From Pseudoalteromonas ulvae UL12 (GTDB taxonomy: Bacteria; Pseudomonadota; Gammaproteobacteria; Enterobacterales; Alteromonadaceae): a DNA stretch of 64,000 nucleotides. A model generated the notes under the pieces. It made no database searches, had not been told where the DNA came from, and saw only the letters and a list, made by a program, of their open reading frames with translations. The stretch is from NCBI RefSeq assembly GCF_014925405.1, contig NZ_AQHJ01000027.1, positions 248,001 through 312,000 on the forward strand, read 5' to 3'. The position numbers were made by a program, and so were the translations under genes. Positions 43,650 to 53,050 of this stretch are shown here, piece after piece (the stretch's first letter is position 1; the number at the start of each line of letters is the position of its first letter).

Positions 43650-44768
43650 CTAACCATAACAACCGGCAAACGTGGGGTCGCGTTCATAACACCTCATAAA
43701 TGCATCAACTACATAATGGTCATACACAATACCTCGCCCTTGCATGAGGACCTCGATGGCTTTTTTCTTTCCGGGTGCAACGCGATAAGGACGATCGTTG
43801 CTCATCGCATCAAACGTATCAGCCACCGCGATAATTTTCGCTTCTAAGCAAATTTCATGTTCGGTTAGCCCATTAGGGTATCCACTGCCATCAAGCCGCT
43901 CATGGTGTTGACCTATCATGTCTTTAATTGGCCAAGGAAAATGAGTATCACGAAATATTTCTAAGCCATGTCTTGGGTGTGCTTTTAAAAGCAGTAGCTC
44001 TTCAGCAAATAATGCACCCGGTTTGGTTAATATAGAACTTGGGATCAGCATTTTACCGATATCATGGATCAACGCCCCTACGTATAAGCCCAAACAGACT
44101 TTTTCTTCGAGCTGCAGTTCTTTACCTATATCAGTGCAAATATAAGCAACATGTTTTTGGTGGTCGGCAGTGTAAGGATCACGAAGCTCTAAGGTATGGG
44201 AGATTGCTTTTAGCATTTCCAGCAGAATCTGCTGTGGACCTTGCTGTAAAAATTCCGCTTCGATTAATTGCTCACGAACTTTAATTCGATTCACTTTATG
44301 ACCGACTTTTTGCCAAATCGTATCAATAAAGTGGCTCGTGTTACGAATATCGTCATCTTGATAATCAGTGCTTTTATTGCCAACACCAATCACAGCAACA
44401 ATTTTATCAGCGATAAATAATGGAAAAGCTAAATGATTAAGTAGCTTAAAATGCCCTTCAGGCAAACCTTGTGCGCCTTGGCTCGTAGTGTATTGATTAT
44501 GCACCACCCAATGGCGCTCACGAATCGCATCTGCCCAAATTCCTGCCTCACTAAGCGGATAATGACTTTCTATCGTTGCGGTGCAATAACTCAAAACAGA
44601 TTTTGACCACACTGTTAAACTTAAGGTTTCACTCGCTTCTTCATATAAATGAAAGTAGCCAATTTCACTGTCAGCAAAATTGACAACTAACTCTAAAAAG
44701 TCTTGATACACGCCTCTCATCGTATAATAGTCACGATGTTCAAACGCCTGAAGCAAAGACATGTCCAT
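43650..44768 (-). CDS. GAF-HD-GYP c-di-GMP phosphodiesterase
   Basis: The 372 residues contain a GAF-like domain (about 15-160) and an HD-GYP domain with HDIGKMLIPSSIL, DPYTADHQKHV and HHERLDGSGYPNG, plus DTFDAMSNDRPYR. All metal and GYP residues are intact, so c-di-GMP hydrolysis is expected. There is no membrane helix. With the GGDEF protein at 6245 and the GGDEF-EAL protein at 59423 it makes three c-di-GMP genes in the window. Confidence 0.93.
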   Translation of the reverse strand: MDMSLLQAFEHRDYYTMRGVYQDFLELVVNFADSEIGYFHLYEEASETLSLTVWSKSVLSYCTATIESHYPLSEAGIWADAIRERHWVVHNQYTTSQGAQGLPEGHFKLLNHLAFPLFIADKIVAVIGVGNKSTDYQDDDIRNTSHFIDTIWQKVGHKVNRIKVREQLIEAEFLQQGPQQILLEMLKAISHTLELRDPYTADHQKHVAYICTDIGKELQLEEKVCLGLYVGALIHDIGKMLIPSSILTKPGALFAEELLLLKAHPRHGLEIFRDTHFPWPIKDMIGQHHERLDGSGYPNGLTEHEICLEAKIIAVADTFDAMSNDRPYRVAPGKKKAIEVLMQGRGIVYDHYVVDAFMRCYERDPTFAGCYG

Positions 44769-44856
44769 ACTCCACCTCCTTTGTATCTATCGAGTATAGA
44801 CTTATTTAGATAAAATTTGCGCTCAATGTCAGTAAATTACATCGCCAAATTGCTTG

Positions 44857-46167
44857 CTAATCATCTGATGAGTCACCAGTGTTTTTAATCTCCGAGACCC
44901 GAGTCACTAATAGCTGCTCAACGCGGATCCCATCAATGTCAATAGCCTCAAACTTAAATCCTGCATGAATGACATAATCGGCACGTTTGGGAATGCGCTT
45001 CATCATATAAATTAAAAATCCAGCTAATGTTTCGTATTGATTATCATCAGGAAATTCGTTAATTTCGAGCAGTTTCATCAGATCAACAATTGGTGTAACA
45101 CCATCGACCAACCACGAATTAGCATCCCGTTGCACGATTTGCTCTTCGCCATGAAACGTGACCAAATTCCCCATAAAACTGCTCATCAAATCTTTGACCG
45201 TCACCATTCCCACCACTAATGCGTATTCATTAACCACAATTGCAAAAGGCTGTGCCGCAGACTTAAATGCATTAAGCGCTTCTGACAGCGTCAGTGTCTC
45301 GGGTAAATAAAAAACATCACGGTTGATCATCTTATCGTCTAAATGCGCAGTTTCACCTTTGAGCAATTGACGTAAAATTTCTTTTGACTCAATTGAGCCA
45401 ATTAATCGGTCTAAATGCCCATCACAGACTAAAAAGTGGTTATGTGGGTGTTCTAAAATCTTGGCACTAATGGTTTCGCTGGAGTCATTTATGTCAAAAT
45501 AGACAATAGATTCGCGCGTAGTCATTGCGGTGGGTAAAGTCCGCCCTTCAAGTTCAAATACATTGCCAATTAAATGGTATTCTTGTTGTTGTAATGAGCC
45601 ATCTTGTGCTCCCGCTTCCATCATTGCGACAATGTCTTCGGTGGTGACAATTTCTTCACGTTCCGTCGGCAGTTTAAAAATGCGTAAAATAAGGTTACTG
45701 ATGCCATTAAAGGTCATAACAAGTGGCGTTAAGGCAAAAGTAATCCCATTCATTAACGTCACTACTTTCGCTGCCACCACTTCAGGCATAATCATCGCGA
45801 TACGTTTAGGGAGTAAATCTGCGAATAAAATGAATAAAGAAGTGATCACCAAAAACGACAAGAAAAAGCTAATTTGATCGGCTAAAGGGCCCACATAAAT
45901 AAGACTGACTAATTCAGAAATATAAGGAGTGAGTGTTTGCTCACCAATGATACCGCCTAAAATAGCTATCGCATTGAGCGCTATTTGGATCATGGCAAAA
46001 AAACTACCAGGCTGTTCTTGCAAGGTCATTACCGCTTGCGCTTTGCGGTTGCCTTCATCCGCCATTACACGCAACTTAATTTTTCGAGCTGCAGCAATCG
46101 AAATTTCGGACATGGCGAATAATGCCCCAAAGATAATTAAGATGCCAATGCCTATTAAGTCACTCAT
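44857..46167 (-). CDS. CNNM/CorC (HlyC) family membrane protein
   Basis: The start at 46167 (MSDLIGIGILIIFGAL) is supported by GGAG 7 bp upstream; the frame is open 9 codons further. It has an N-terminal DUF21 domain with four hydrophobic helices (about 1-190), paired CBS domains (about 200-345) and a C-terminal CorC_HlyC domain (about 350-425). The family includes Mg/Co efflux and regulatory transporters. At 436 residues it matches YtfL/YoaE-like proteins. The substrate is inferred only. Confidence 0.88.
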   Translation of the reverse strand: MSDLIGIGILIIFGALFAMSEISIAAARKIKLRVMADEGNRKAQAVMTLQEQPGSFFAMIQIALNAIAILGGIIGEQTLTPYISELVSLIYVGPLADQISFFLSFLVITSLFILFADLLPKRIAMIMPEVVAAKVVTLMNGITFALTPLVMTFNGISNLILRIFKLPTEREEIVTTEDIVAMMEAGAQDGSLQQQEYHLIGNVFELEGRTLPTAMTTRESIVYFDINDSSETISAKILEHPHNHFLVCDGHLDRLIGSIESKEILRQLLKGETAHLDDKMINRDVFYLPETLTLSEALNAFKSAAQPFAIVVNEYALVVGMVTVKDLMSSFMGNLVTFHGEEQIVQRDANSWLVDGVTPIVDLMKLLEINEFPDDNQYETLAGFLIYMMKRIPKRADYVIHAGFKFEAIDIDGIRVEQLLVTRVSEIKNTGDSSDD

Positions 46168-46386
46168 TCTAATACTCCAAAAATACGTTAACACTGTGCT
46201 AACAGTGTTGCTTAGTCAAAAAGCGAGCAATTATTATGGAATATCAGAGTAACAGCAATGCTTTTATCTGAAAATCAAAAATTAATTTTTAGAGACTATT
46301 TATCAATAGCTTGTATTATTTTTTATTCGCAAAGAAAGGGAGAAATCAAGCCAGAAGCAGGCCAAAGCCTACTTCTGTCGGATGGA

Positions 46387-46665
46387 CTATTCTGCGAGCG
46401 CTTTAACTTGCTCCCAAATTGTCACAACGTGCACTTTGTCTTCGTCGGTTAATTCACCGTCACGGTAGGCTTTGACTAAGCTTTTTTCTACTTTCTCATT
46501 GAGTTCGTCAGCACTTAGGGCTAGCTCTTCAACTTGCGCATATCCAACCGCTAAATCAAAGTGGCCACGTAAATACCCCCCGGCAAACAATTCATCATCA
46601 TTGGCTTTTTCAACCAACTGGTCAAAAAAATGTTGCGCTTGTTCTACATACTCTAAATACGTCAT
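46387..46665 (-). CDS. yfcL: YfcL family protein
   Basis: The 92-residue acidic helical protein has the YfcL pattern (YVEQAQHFFDQLVE, DDELFAGGYLRGHFDL, LTDEDKVHVVTIWE). The function of the family is unknown. Its ATG overlaps the stop of the NAD-kinase-like gene (ATGA at 46662-46665), so it is in an operon with that gene and epmC. In E. coli yfcL also neighbours epmC. A hairpin with an 11-bp near-perfect stem (46352-46377), without a clear T tract, follows its stop. Confidence 0.9.
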   Translation of the reverse strand: MTYLEYVEQAQHFFDQLVEKANDDELFAGGYLRGHFDLAVGYAQVEELALSADELNEKVEKSLVKAYRDGELTDEDKVHVVTIWEQVKALAE

Positions 46666-47792
46666 TTGTTTTCCTCAATGTGCCCCACGCGATACAACAC
46701 GTGGTCATTAAATCCGGTTGTTACATTCATGTAGCCACTAAGCGCATCGTCAAGCTCACTGTCACCGGTATCGGCAATCAGAGGGCGACCGTTTAGTGCC
46801 TGTAATTTAGTTTTTGTAGCCACGACGATGATATTGTCTCTGCCGATGGCTTGGATGAGTGCAGGACTAAGCTGCTGATTGCCACGGCCAAAAATGTGCC
46901 CTTGCCCACCAATCAAAGTGATGACTAATTTTGTCGGTTTGTTGGCAACATAATCAAGGAGTTGTTGAGCAGTTAAATCACTGGCTATCAACTGCTGATC
47001 GTCGACTAAGTCAACGCCTAGCAAGGTATTCTCTAAGCCCATTTCGGCCATAATAGCGCCGACGGTCGAACCTGAGCCCATAATGTATTGCCAGTCTTCA
47101 TCCATTTCTGAGACAACATACGCCGCAATATCTGCGAGCACTAATTCATCCGTTTCCTTACCGCCATTTTTTACCGCTTGCACATAACGAAGCTCTGTCG
47201 GCACTTTCATTTCACCATAACGTTTCGCTTTAACGGTACCGGCCCGAAACGCTTCTTCATCAATGTCCATCACATCCGCTTCGCCAAGTGTTACCAGCTC
47301 GCCTTTGACTAACAGTTCGACCACGCGCCCTGCCGCTTTTGGGGTAATTGCATACACACCCGAATGAATTTTGCAGCCTGCAGGAATACCCAGTACTGGC
47401 AAGGTATCGTCGATAATATGGCAAATATTACGCGCTGTACCATCGCCTCCTGCAAACAGTAATAAGTCAACGCCTTGCGCTTTAAGGATCTGCGCGGCTT
47501 GCTCAGTATCATCGGGGCAGGTTGGCGTGCCCGCTTGATAAATCACTTGGCAGCTAAACCCTAGCTCAGTTGCTAAACGCTCCCCCATCTCGCCACTTAC
47601 CGTTAGCACTTCAATCTGTGACTGATAAGGGATTAATTGCTCAAGCGCTGCTTTTGTACGAATATTAGCTTTTGGCTCAGCACCTAACGCAATGGCTTGT
47701 GCAGCCGTTTGGGCACCATCGCTCCCTTTGAGAGCAACCGAACCACCTAAACCCGCGACAGGGTTAATAATCAAACCTAATTTAAATTTCAT
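46662..47792 (-). CDS. ATP-NAD kinase family protein
   Basis: The 376-residue protein opens with LGLIINPVAGLGGSVALKG and has the nucleotide-binding GGDGTARN motif (in LLLFAGGDGTARNICH), as in the NAD/diacylglycerol kinase superfamily. The C-terminal half (about 210-376) differs from classical NadK. It is the large form named ATP-NAD kinase family; its substrate is unproven. It overlaps epmC by 11 bp and yfcL by 4 bp. Confidence 0.85.
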   Translation of the reverse strand: MKFKLGLIINPVAGLGGSVALKGSDGAQTAAQAIALGAEPKANIRTKAALEQLIPYQSQIEVLTVSGEMGERLATELGFSCQVIYQAGTPTCPDDTEQAAQILKAQGVDLLLFAGGDGTARNICHIIDDTLPVLGIPAGCKIHSGVYAITPKAAGRVVELLVKGELVTLGEADVMDIDEEAFRAGTVKAKRYGEMKVPTELRYVQAVKNGGKETDELVLADIAAYVVSEMDEDWQYIMGSGSTVGAIMAEMGLENTLLGVDLVDDQQLIASDLTAQQLLDYVANKPTKLVITLIGGQGHIFGRGNQQLSPALIQAIGRDNIIVVATKTKLQALNGRPLIADTGDSELDDALSGYMNVTTGFNDHVLYRVGHIEENK

Positions 47793-48351
47793 GACATGCT
47801 TCTTGTGGTTGAATCGTCAAATCATCGTGCCAAGTAAACTGGCTGACTTTCATCGGCCAAGGGGTACCATAAAAGTGTGCTAACACACGCAAAAAAGCCT
47901 CAGTACGTGCGTTGAGACCCTGCTGTAATAAATACATAACACGTTGATATACTTCTCGCTGAAAACTGACGCGACAGGGCTGAACACCATTTAAGTTGTC
48001 ACAGGAAACATTGAATTTAAATCCTGCAGCTGCACACAATAGCCATTCTATCGCTTGCGGTTTGACTTCAACAGTTTGAAATGCAACTTGCTGCTGTTCA
48101 TCGCGGCCATCCGGACAATACCAGTAACCATAATCTTCCTGCAACCGACGTTGCTCTCCCGCCACCAGCCAGTGCGCAATCTCATGTAAGGCTGACGCAA
48201 AATAACCATGAGCAAACACAATTTGATGAAATGAGCAGCTTTGATCAGCGGGCAAATAAATCGGTTCGTCTTGCCCTTTTATGAGCCGAGTTTGATGGCT
48301 GGCAAAAAAAGTCTCGTCAAAAAGAGACATTAAATCAGTGATGTGATGCAT
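47782..48351 (-). CDS. epmC: Elongation factor P hydroxylase EpmC
   Basis: The 189 residues carry the EpmC metal-binding pattern ALHEIAHWLVAG and YGYWYCPDGRDEQQ. EpmC hydroxylates the modified lysine of EF-P after EpmA and EpmB act; those two genes are not in this window. It is first in the operon epmC / NAD-kinase-like / yfcL, which reflects conserved gammaproteobacterial synteny. Confidence 0.93.
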   Translation of the reverse strand: MHHITDLMSLFDETFFASHQTRLIKGQDEPIYLPADQSCSFHQIVFAHGYFASALHEIAHWLVAGEQRRLQEDYGYWYCPDGRDEQQQVAFQTVEVKPQAIEWLLCAAAGFKFNVSCDNLNGVQPCRVSFQREVYQRVMYLLQQGLNARTEAFLRVLAHFYGTPWPMKVSQFTWHDDLTIQPQEACHEI

Positions 48352-48490
48352 ACAATAGCTTTACGGCGCTGCTTTAGTGAGGGTGGCAAATTTAAGTGAG
48401 CCGATTGTACGGATTTTTGCGCTTAAAGTAAAAGCACTGTGTGAATAGCTTATGCTAAACACACAGTGAATTGAGTGACCGCAGCCAAGT

Positions 48491-49150
48491 TTAGATTTCG
48501 ACCCCAGCTTCATCGATAGCAACAATTTGTGTTTCTTGTAAAGCGGCGTCTATCCAACGGTTTAAATCTGGGCAAGCAAGTACATGCTTCATGTACGCTT
48601 GACTGGGCGCTGACATTTCAATTGCGTAGGTGATTAAGCGCATCACGACCGGCGCAAACATCATGTCTGTAATGGACCATTGGCCAAATAACCAGCTCCC
48701 TTTATCTGTGCTTTGAGTGGCTTGCATACATTGACTAAAAATATCGTCAATCCGTGCGATGTCTTTTTTGGCTGTGCTGGATAACTCAACCATACGTTTA
48801 GCGCGAATGTTCATAGGCATTTCATTTCGTAATGCCATAAAACCAGAGTGCATTTCACACGCTAAAGCTCTCGCTTTAGCTCGCTGAGCGGGTTCTTGCG
48901 GCCAACCACTGCCATTTAAATACGTTTCGTTGATATATTCACAAATAGCCAACGAATCCCAGACCGTTACATCGCCATCCACTAAAGTCGGTACTTTTAA
49001 TGTCGGAGTGACTTGCTTAAGCGCCTGATAAAAGTGTTCAGTATCAAGTTCAAGTTGGGTTTCTTCAAATGAGATACCTGATTTTGCTAACATTAACCAG
49101 GCTCGAAGTGACCAGCTCGAATAGTTTTTATTACCTATATACAATTGCAT
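48491..49150 (-). CDS. Glutathione S-transferase family protein
   Basis: The 219-residue protein has a thioredoxin-fold N terminus (MQLYIGNKNYSSWSLRAWL), with Ser/Tyr in the G-site region, cis-Pro in LKVPTLVD, and an all-helical C-terminal domain. It resembles YfcF-type GSTs. The sequence does not show the electrophile handled. It is divergent from the LysR gene at 49261, which could regulate it; 110 bp lie between the starts. Confidence 0.88.
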   Translation of the reverse strand: MQLYIGNKNYSSWSLRAWLMLAKSGISFEETQLELDTEHFYQALKQVTPTLKVPTLVDGDVTVWDSLAICEYINETYLNGSGWPQEPAQRAKARALACEMHSGFMALRNEMPMNIRAKRMVELSSTAKKDIARIDDIFSQCMQATQSTDKGSWLFGQWSITDMMFAPVVMRLITYAIEMSAPSQAYMKHVLACPDLNRWIDAALQETQIVAIDEAGVEI

Positions 49151-49260
49151 TATCGATTCCTTTGATTGATTACTCAGATAAAATAAGGCATTTTTATCCT
49201 TATAACTAACTGATAATTTTTATAACACCCATTCGATATTCGAATAGGTTAAAGGGCAAT

Positions 49261-50106
49261 ATGGATTTAGAAGCACTACGCAGCTTACTTGCATTTGTCG
49301 AAACGGGCAGCTTTACTCGTGCAGCCTTGCAAGTGCATCGCAGTCAATCAGCTGTGAGTATGCAGATGAAAAAGCTTGAATCTGACGTAGGCCAGCGCTT
49401 ATTCGTCAAACAAGGCCGTGACTTAACACTCACACAAGCAGGTTTAGCTTTAGCCCGCCAAGCCCATGCATTAGTGCAATTACATGATAAAACGCTAAAG
49501 GAGCTAAAAAGTAATCAACACAATACCGTGTTACGTTTGGGGTGCCCTGATGACTATGCGCAGACTATTTTACCCAAATTGGTCGACTTATTACGCCAAC
49601 ACATCAACCCCCTTGATCTTCAAGTAAGTTGCGCTTCAAGTTCTTTGATCCGCCACCAACTCGATTGTGGTCAACTCGATGCTGCAATTTTAACCCGATC
49701 TCCAGGCTCTGAAGAAGGCCACTTTTTACAGAGCAGCCAAGGCGCATGGTTTAAACATGTTGATTTTGAAGTTGATCAGCAGCAAGCGCTGCCTATCGTG
49801 GTCTTTCAACGTGATTGCAAATTTCATCAAACAGCCATTGAAGGGCTGATTAAACTCAATCAACCTTTTGAAGTCATTGCACATTGCGGCAGTGCAGTGG
49901 CTTTAAATGGCCTCGTCGCACAAGGGTTAGCCATTGGTGCAATGGCCCAAATCAGCAATATGCAACAGCTTGTTGCTATTTCTGCACCCTATTTACCCAT
50001 ATTACCGGCCATCACGATTGTGCTTGCAACCAATCAGTTTTCTCACAATCCGATGACCCCTCAATTAGCACAGCAGCTCAGTGCAGCGTTTCAACACACT
50101 GAATAA
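49261..50106 (+). CDS. LysR-family transcriptional regulator
   Basis: The 281-residue protein has an N-terminal winged HTH (MDLEALRSLLAFVETGSF, SQSAVSMQMKKLE) and a LysR substrate-binding domain. ATG at 49261; ribosome site AAAGGGC. It is divergent from the GST gene, the classical arrangement for autoregulation and control of the neighbour, which is inference. A strong terminator follows. Confidence 0.9.
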   Translation: MDLEALRSLLAFVETGSFTRAALQVHRSQSAVSMQMKKLESDVGQRLFVKQGRDLTLTQAGLALARQAHALVQLHDKTLKELKSNQHNTVLRLGCPDDYAQTILPKLVDLLRQHINPLDLQVSCASSSLIRHQLDCGQLDAAILTRSPGSEEGHFLQSSQGAWFKHVDFEVDQQQALPIVVFQRDCKFHQTAIEGLIKLNQPFEVIAHCGSAVALNGLVAQGLAIGAMAQISNMQQLVAISAPYLPILPAITIVLATNQFSHNPMTPQLAQQLSAAFQHTE

Positions 50107-50112
50107 TCGACA

Positions 50113-50143
50113 TAAAAAAAAGCGTTCACTGAACGCTTTTTTA
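50113..50143 (+). terminator. Bidirectional terminator between lysR-type gene and aroC
   Basis: AAAAAAGCGTTC-ACT-GAACGCTTTTTT, a 12-bp stem with A and T tracts, between convergent stops at 50106 and 50158. Confidence 0.95.
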
Positions 50144-50157
50144 CTCAATAAACGATA

Positions 50158-51258
50158 TTAACCGACCGAACCAGGGATCGGGCCATGAGCTAAATTCACA
50201 TGCGGATTTTGGCCACGTTGACGCAGTAAATGATCCATTAATGTGATTGCCAACATCGCTTCGGCTATCGGAATTGCCCGGATCCCTACGCAAGGATCGT
50301 GGCGGCCTTTAGTGATCATTTCCACTGATTCATTACTGGTATTAATGCTGTTACCGGTAATCGTAATGCTCGAGGTTGGTTTAAGGGCAATAGACGCAAT
50401 AATATCTTGGCCGGTTGAAATACCCGCCAAGGTGCCACCAGCATGATTAGAGGTAAAACCTTGTGGGGTGAGTTCATCGCGGTGTTCAGAACCTTTTTGC
50501 TCAACCACGGCAAAACCATCTCCAATCTCAACGCCTTTGACAGCATTAATACTCATCAAAGAATGGGCAATTTCCGCGTCAAGGCGATCAAACACAGGCT
50601 CACCTAGCCCAACTGGGACACCGGTGGCAACGACCATTACTTTTGCACCAATCGAATCACCGGACTTTTTAAGGTCACGCATGTACTCATCTAAAGCATC
50701 AATTTTGCTCGGATCAGGGAAGAAAAATAAGTTGTTTTCAACTTCAGACCAATTAAACTCTTCAGCCTTTATCGGGCCGAGTTGACTTAAACAAGCTTTA
50801 ACTTCAACACCATGAAACTGCTTTAAATATTTTTTAGCAATGGCCCCTGCGGCCACCCGAATTGCGGTTTCTCTGGCCGACGAACGACCTCCACCACGAT
50901 AATCTCGGATCCCATATTTATGCCAATAACTGTAATCACCATGGCCAGGTCGAAATACGTCTTTAATTTTGCCGTAATCTTGAGAGCGCTGATCAGTATT
51001 TTCAATCAATAAACCAATACTGGTCCCTGTGGTTTTACCTTCAAATACACCCGACAACAGCTTGATTTGATCGGCCTCACGGCGCTGGGTGGTATAACGA
51101 CTTTGCCCCGGTTTACGTCGATCAAGATCGACTTGTAAATCGGCTTCAGTTATCTCAAGCCCAGCAGGACACCCATCGACGACTCCGCCCAAAGCAACCC
51201 CATGGCTTTCACCAAAGGTGCTGACGCGAAACAGCTGCCCTATACTATTACCTGCCAT
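50158..51258 (-). CDS. aroC: Chorismate synthase
   Basis: The 366 residues contain the FMN/EPSP-binding signatures: [18 protein letters not shown] near the N terminus, [28 protein letters not shown], and in the C-terminal part GISTGQDI and [17 protein letters not shown]. It makes chorismate from EPSP, the last common step of the shikimate path. It lies 88 bp after the prmB stop; with smrB and prmB it follows the smrB/prmB-aroC order seen in E. coli. Confidence 0.97.
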   Translation of the reverse strand: MAGNSIGQLFRVSTFGESHGVALGGVVDGCPAGLEITEADLQVDLDRRKPGQSRYTTQRREADQIKLLSGVFEGKTTGTSIGLLIENTDQRSQDYGKIKDVFRPGHGDYSYWHKYGIRDYRGGGRSSARETAIRVAAGAIAKKYLKQFHGVEVKACLSQLGPIKAEEFNWSEVENNLFFFPDPSKIDALDEYMRDLKKSGDSIGAKVMVVATGVPVGLGEPVFDRLDAEIAHSLMSINAVKGVEIGDGFAVVEQKGSEHRDELTPQGFTSNHAGGTLAGISTGQDIIASIALKPTSSITITGNSINTSNESVEMITKGRHDPCVGIRAIPIAEAMLAITLMDHLLRQRGQNPHVNLAHGPIPGSVG

Positions 51259-51345
51259 TTTTTACCTCATTCCAAAAAATGTCATTACCAGAAACCCACC
51301 TTGTTTGAAGCAAGGGGACGAAAAATCTCTCTTTTGCTACATCGA

Positions 51346-52287
51346 TTAATCTTCGATGCTGCGAACAAGCGCTTGTTTAGAAATCACAAATACGCCTAAA
51401 CCGCCTTTATCAAAATCAATCCATTCAAATTCAGCATTGGGATAAATTTCTTCCATGTGTACCATAGAATTCCCTACTTCAACAAATAACAATCCGTTAT
51501 CAGTTAGATGCTCTGCTGCACCTGCTAAAATCTTACGGGTCACATCTAGACCATCAAAGCCTGATGCCAGTCCCAACTCTGGCTCATGATGAAACTCACT
51601 GGGTAAGTCAGCCATATCTTCAGCATCAACATACGGCGGATTGGCAATAATTAAATCGTACTTTTGCCCTTCAACCCCACTGAACACATCTGATTGAATA
51701 GGGAAAACACGATCTTCAAGTTGGTAATCGCTAATATTAATATCAGCAACATCCAGTGCATCAGTTGAAATATCAACAGCATCAACCTGCGCCTCATCGA
51801 ACTTTTCTGCTAACGCAATCGCAATACACGCAGAGCCTGTGCACATATCCAAAATGCGGTGCACATCTTGCTCTTGCGCTAACCATGGCGAAAAGCGCTT
51901 TTCGATTAGCTCCGCAAAAGGAGAACGAGGGATCAACACTCGCTCATCAACATAAAAGGGAGAGCCCGCAAACCATGCCTGATTGGTTAAATAAGCAACC
52001 GGTGTGCGGTTGTTAACACGCTCAGCAATGACTTCGGCTAACATCATTTTTTCTGAGCGAGTTAAGCGAGTAAGCACTAACTCTTTTGGTGTATCAATTG
52101 GCAATGATAAGGTCGGTAAAATTAAGCTAACGGCTTCATCCCACGCGTTGTCGGTACCATGACCAAAAAACAACCCTGCAGCAGAGAACTGACTCGCACT
52201 CCAACGTAACCAGTCATTGATGGTTTCAAGGTCGCTGATCGCTTCTTCAAATTGATGGGCGGCAATAAATTGTTCTGTCATGGTCAA
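51346..52287 (-). CDS. prmB: Ribosomal protein uL3 glutamine N5-methyltransferase PrmB
   Basis: The 313 residues contain the methyltransferase core with SAM-binding ILDMCTGSACIAIALAE and the NPPY motif in LIIANPPYVDAEDM, which recognises the glutamine side chain. The N-terminal helical domain (about 1-100) is PrmB-type. It modifies Gln150 of ribosomal protein L3 in E. coli. The frame could start at either of two close ATGs (52287 or 52281). Confidence 0.95.
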   Translation of the reverse strand: MTMTEQFIAAHQFEEAISDLETINDWLRWSASQFSAAGLFFGHGTDNAWDEAVSLILPTLSLPIDTPKELVLTRLTRSEKMMLAEVIAERVNNRTPVAYLTNQAWFAGSPFYVDERVLIPRSPFAELIEKRFSPWLAQEQDVHRILDMCTGSACIAIALAEKFDEAQVDAVDISTDALDVADINISDYQLEDRVFPIQSDVFSGVEGQKYDLIIANPPYVDAEDMADLPSEFHHEPELGLASGFDGLDVTRKILAGAAEHLTDNGLLFVEVGNSMVHMEEIYPNAEFEWIDFDKGGLGVFVISKQALVRSIED

Positions 52288-52394
52288 TACACTTAAAATA
52301 GCTATGAATTAGGGGCCTATTGTAGCGTCAAAAAGCAATCCCTAGGTACTCATTCACCTCGATTTTTTAATTTTTTTTGTTTACACTGCGCGCT

Positions 52395-52940
52395 ATGAAA
52401 AAACCCACCCCACTTAACGATGATGATTTGGCGCTCTTTCGCCAAGAATTAGGCCAAACTCGTGCCTTTGTCCAAGACAAAGCGCATTTCTCGCGCCCGC
52501 AGAAAAAAAAGGCGATCACTCGTCACTCAGAGCAAACCAAGCTTGAACAAGCTGAATTTTTCTTCTCTGATGAATACGAGCCCGATATCGACGGCCAAAA
52601 AGTGCTGTCTTACGTCAAAGCCGGTCACAATAGCTTTTTAGCCAAACAGTTACGCCGTGGTGAATATACCCCTGAGCTAATTTTAGATTTACATGGTTTA
52701 AATAAAGAAGACAGCAAGGCAGAATTAATTGCGTTAATCAATGCCTGTAAAAAACAGCATGTGCAATGCGCCAGTATTATGCATGGTATTGGTGAGCGCG
52801 TTCTAAAAAATAAGATCCCACATTATTTAGTGCAACACCCTGATGTCATTGCGATGCATCAGGCTCCTCTAGAATGGGGAGGCAAAAGTGCCATTTTGAT
52901 TTTAGTGGATTTACACCTTCCCCACGATCCTAAGTATTAA
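52395..52940 (+). CDS. smrB: Ribosome rescue/endonuclease SmrB
   Basis: The start at 52395 (MKKPTPLNDDDLALF) is taken because the upstream bases encode an unlikely extension. The Smr domain (about 90-175) has LDLHGLNKEDSKAEL, IMHGIGERVLKNKIP and HQAPLEWGGKSAILI. The N-terminal Asp/Gln/Lys-rich stretch is SmrB-like. It cleaves mRNA at collided ribosomes in E. coli. It is divergent from prmB, as in E. coli. Confidence 0.94.
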   Translation: MKKPTPLNDDDLALFRQELGQTRAFVQDKAHFSRPQKKKAITRHSEQTKLEQAEFFFSDEYEPDIDGQKVLSYVKAGHNSFLAKQLRRGEYTPELILDLHGLNKEDSKAELIALINACKKQHVQCASIMHGIGERVLKNKIPHYLVQHPDVIAMHQAPLEWGGKSAILILVDLHLPHDPKY

Positions 52941-53003
52941 GAGTTTTGGAGATCAGAACTTGGGGATTAAAAGAGCTGACTATCATCATCCGCATTAAAT
53001 AAG

Positions 53004-53038
53004 CAAAAAAAACCACCTACGAACGAGGTGGTTTTTTA
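53004..53038. terminator. Bidirectional terminator between smrB and the M16 gene
   Basis: AAAACCACCT-ACGAACG-AGGTGGTTTT, 10-bp stem with A and T tracts, between convergent genes. Confidence 0.93.
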
Positions 53039-53050
53039 CATTTTAAATGC

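Noticed and set aside
46352..46377. Near-perfect 11-bp hairpin after yfcL as an intrinsic terminator
   Set aside because: No T tract follows on either strand; only noted as a hairpin.
48435..48468. CACTGTGTG...CACACAGTG inverted repeat as GST terminator
   Set aside because: A 16-base loop and no T tract; could be an operator or chance.
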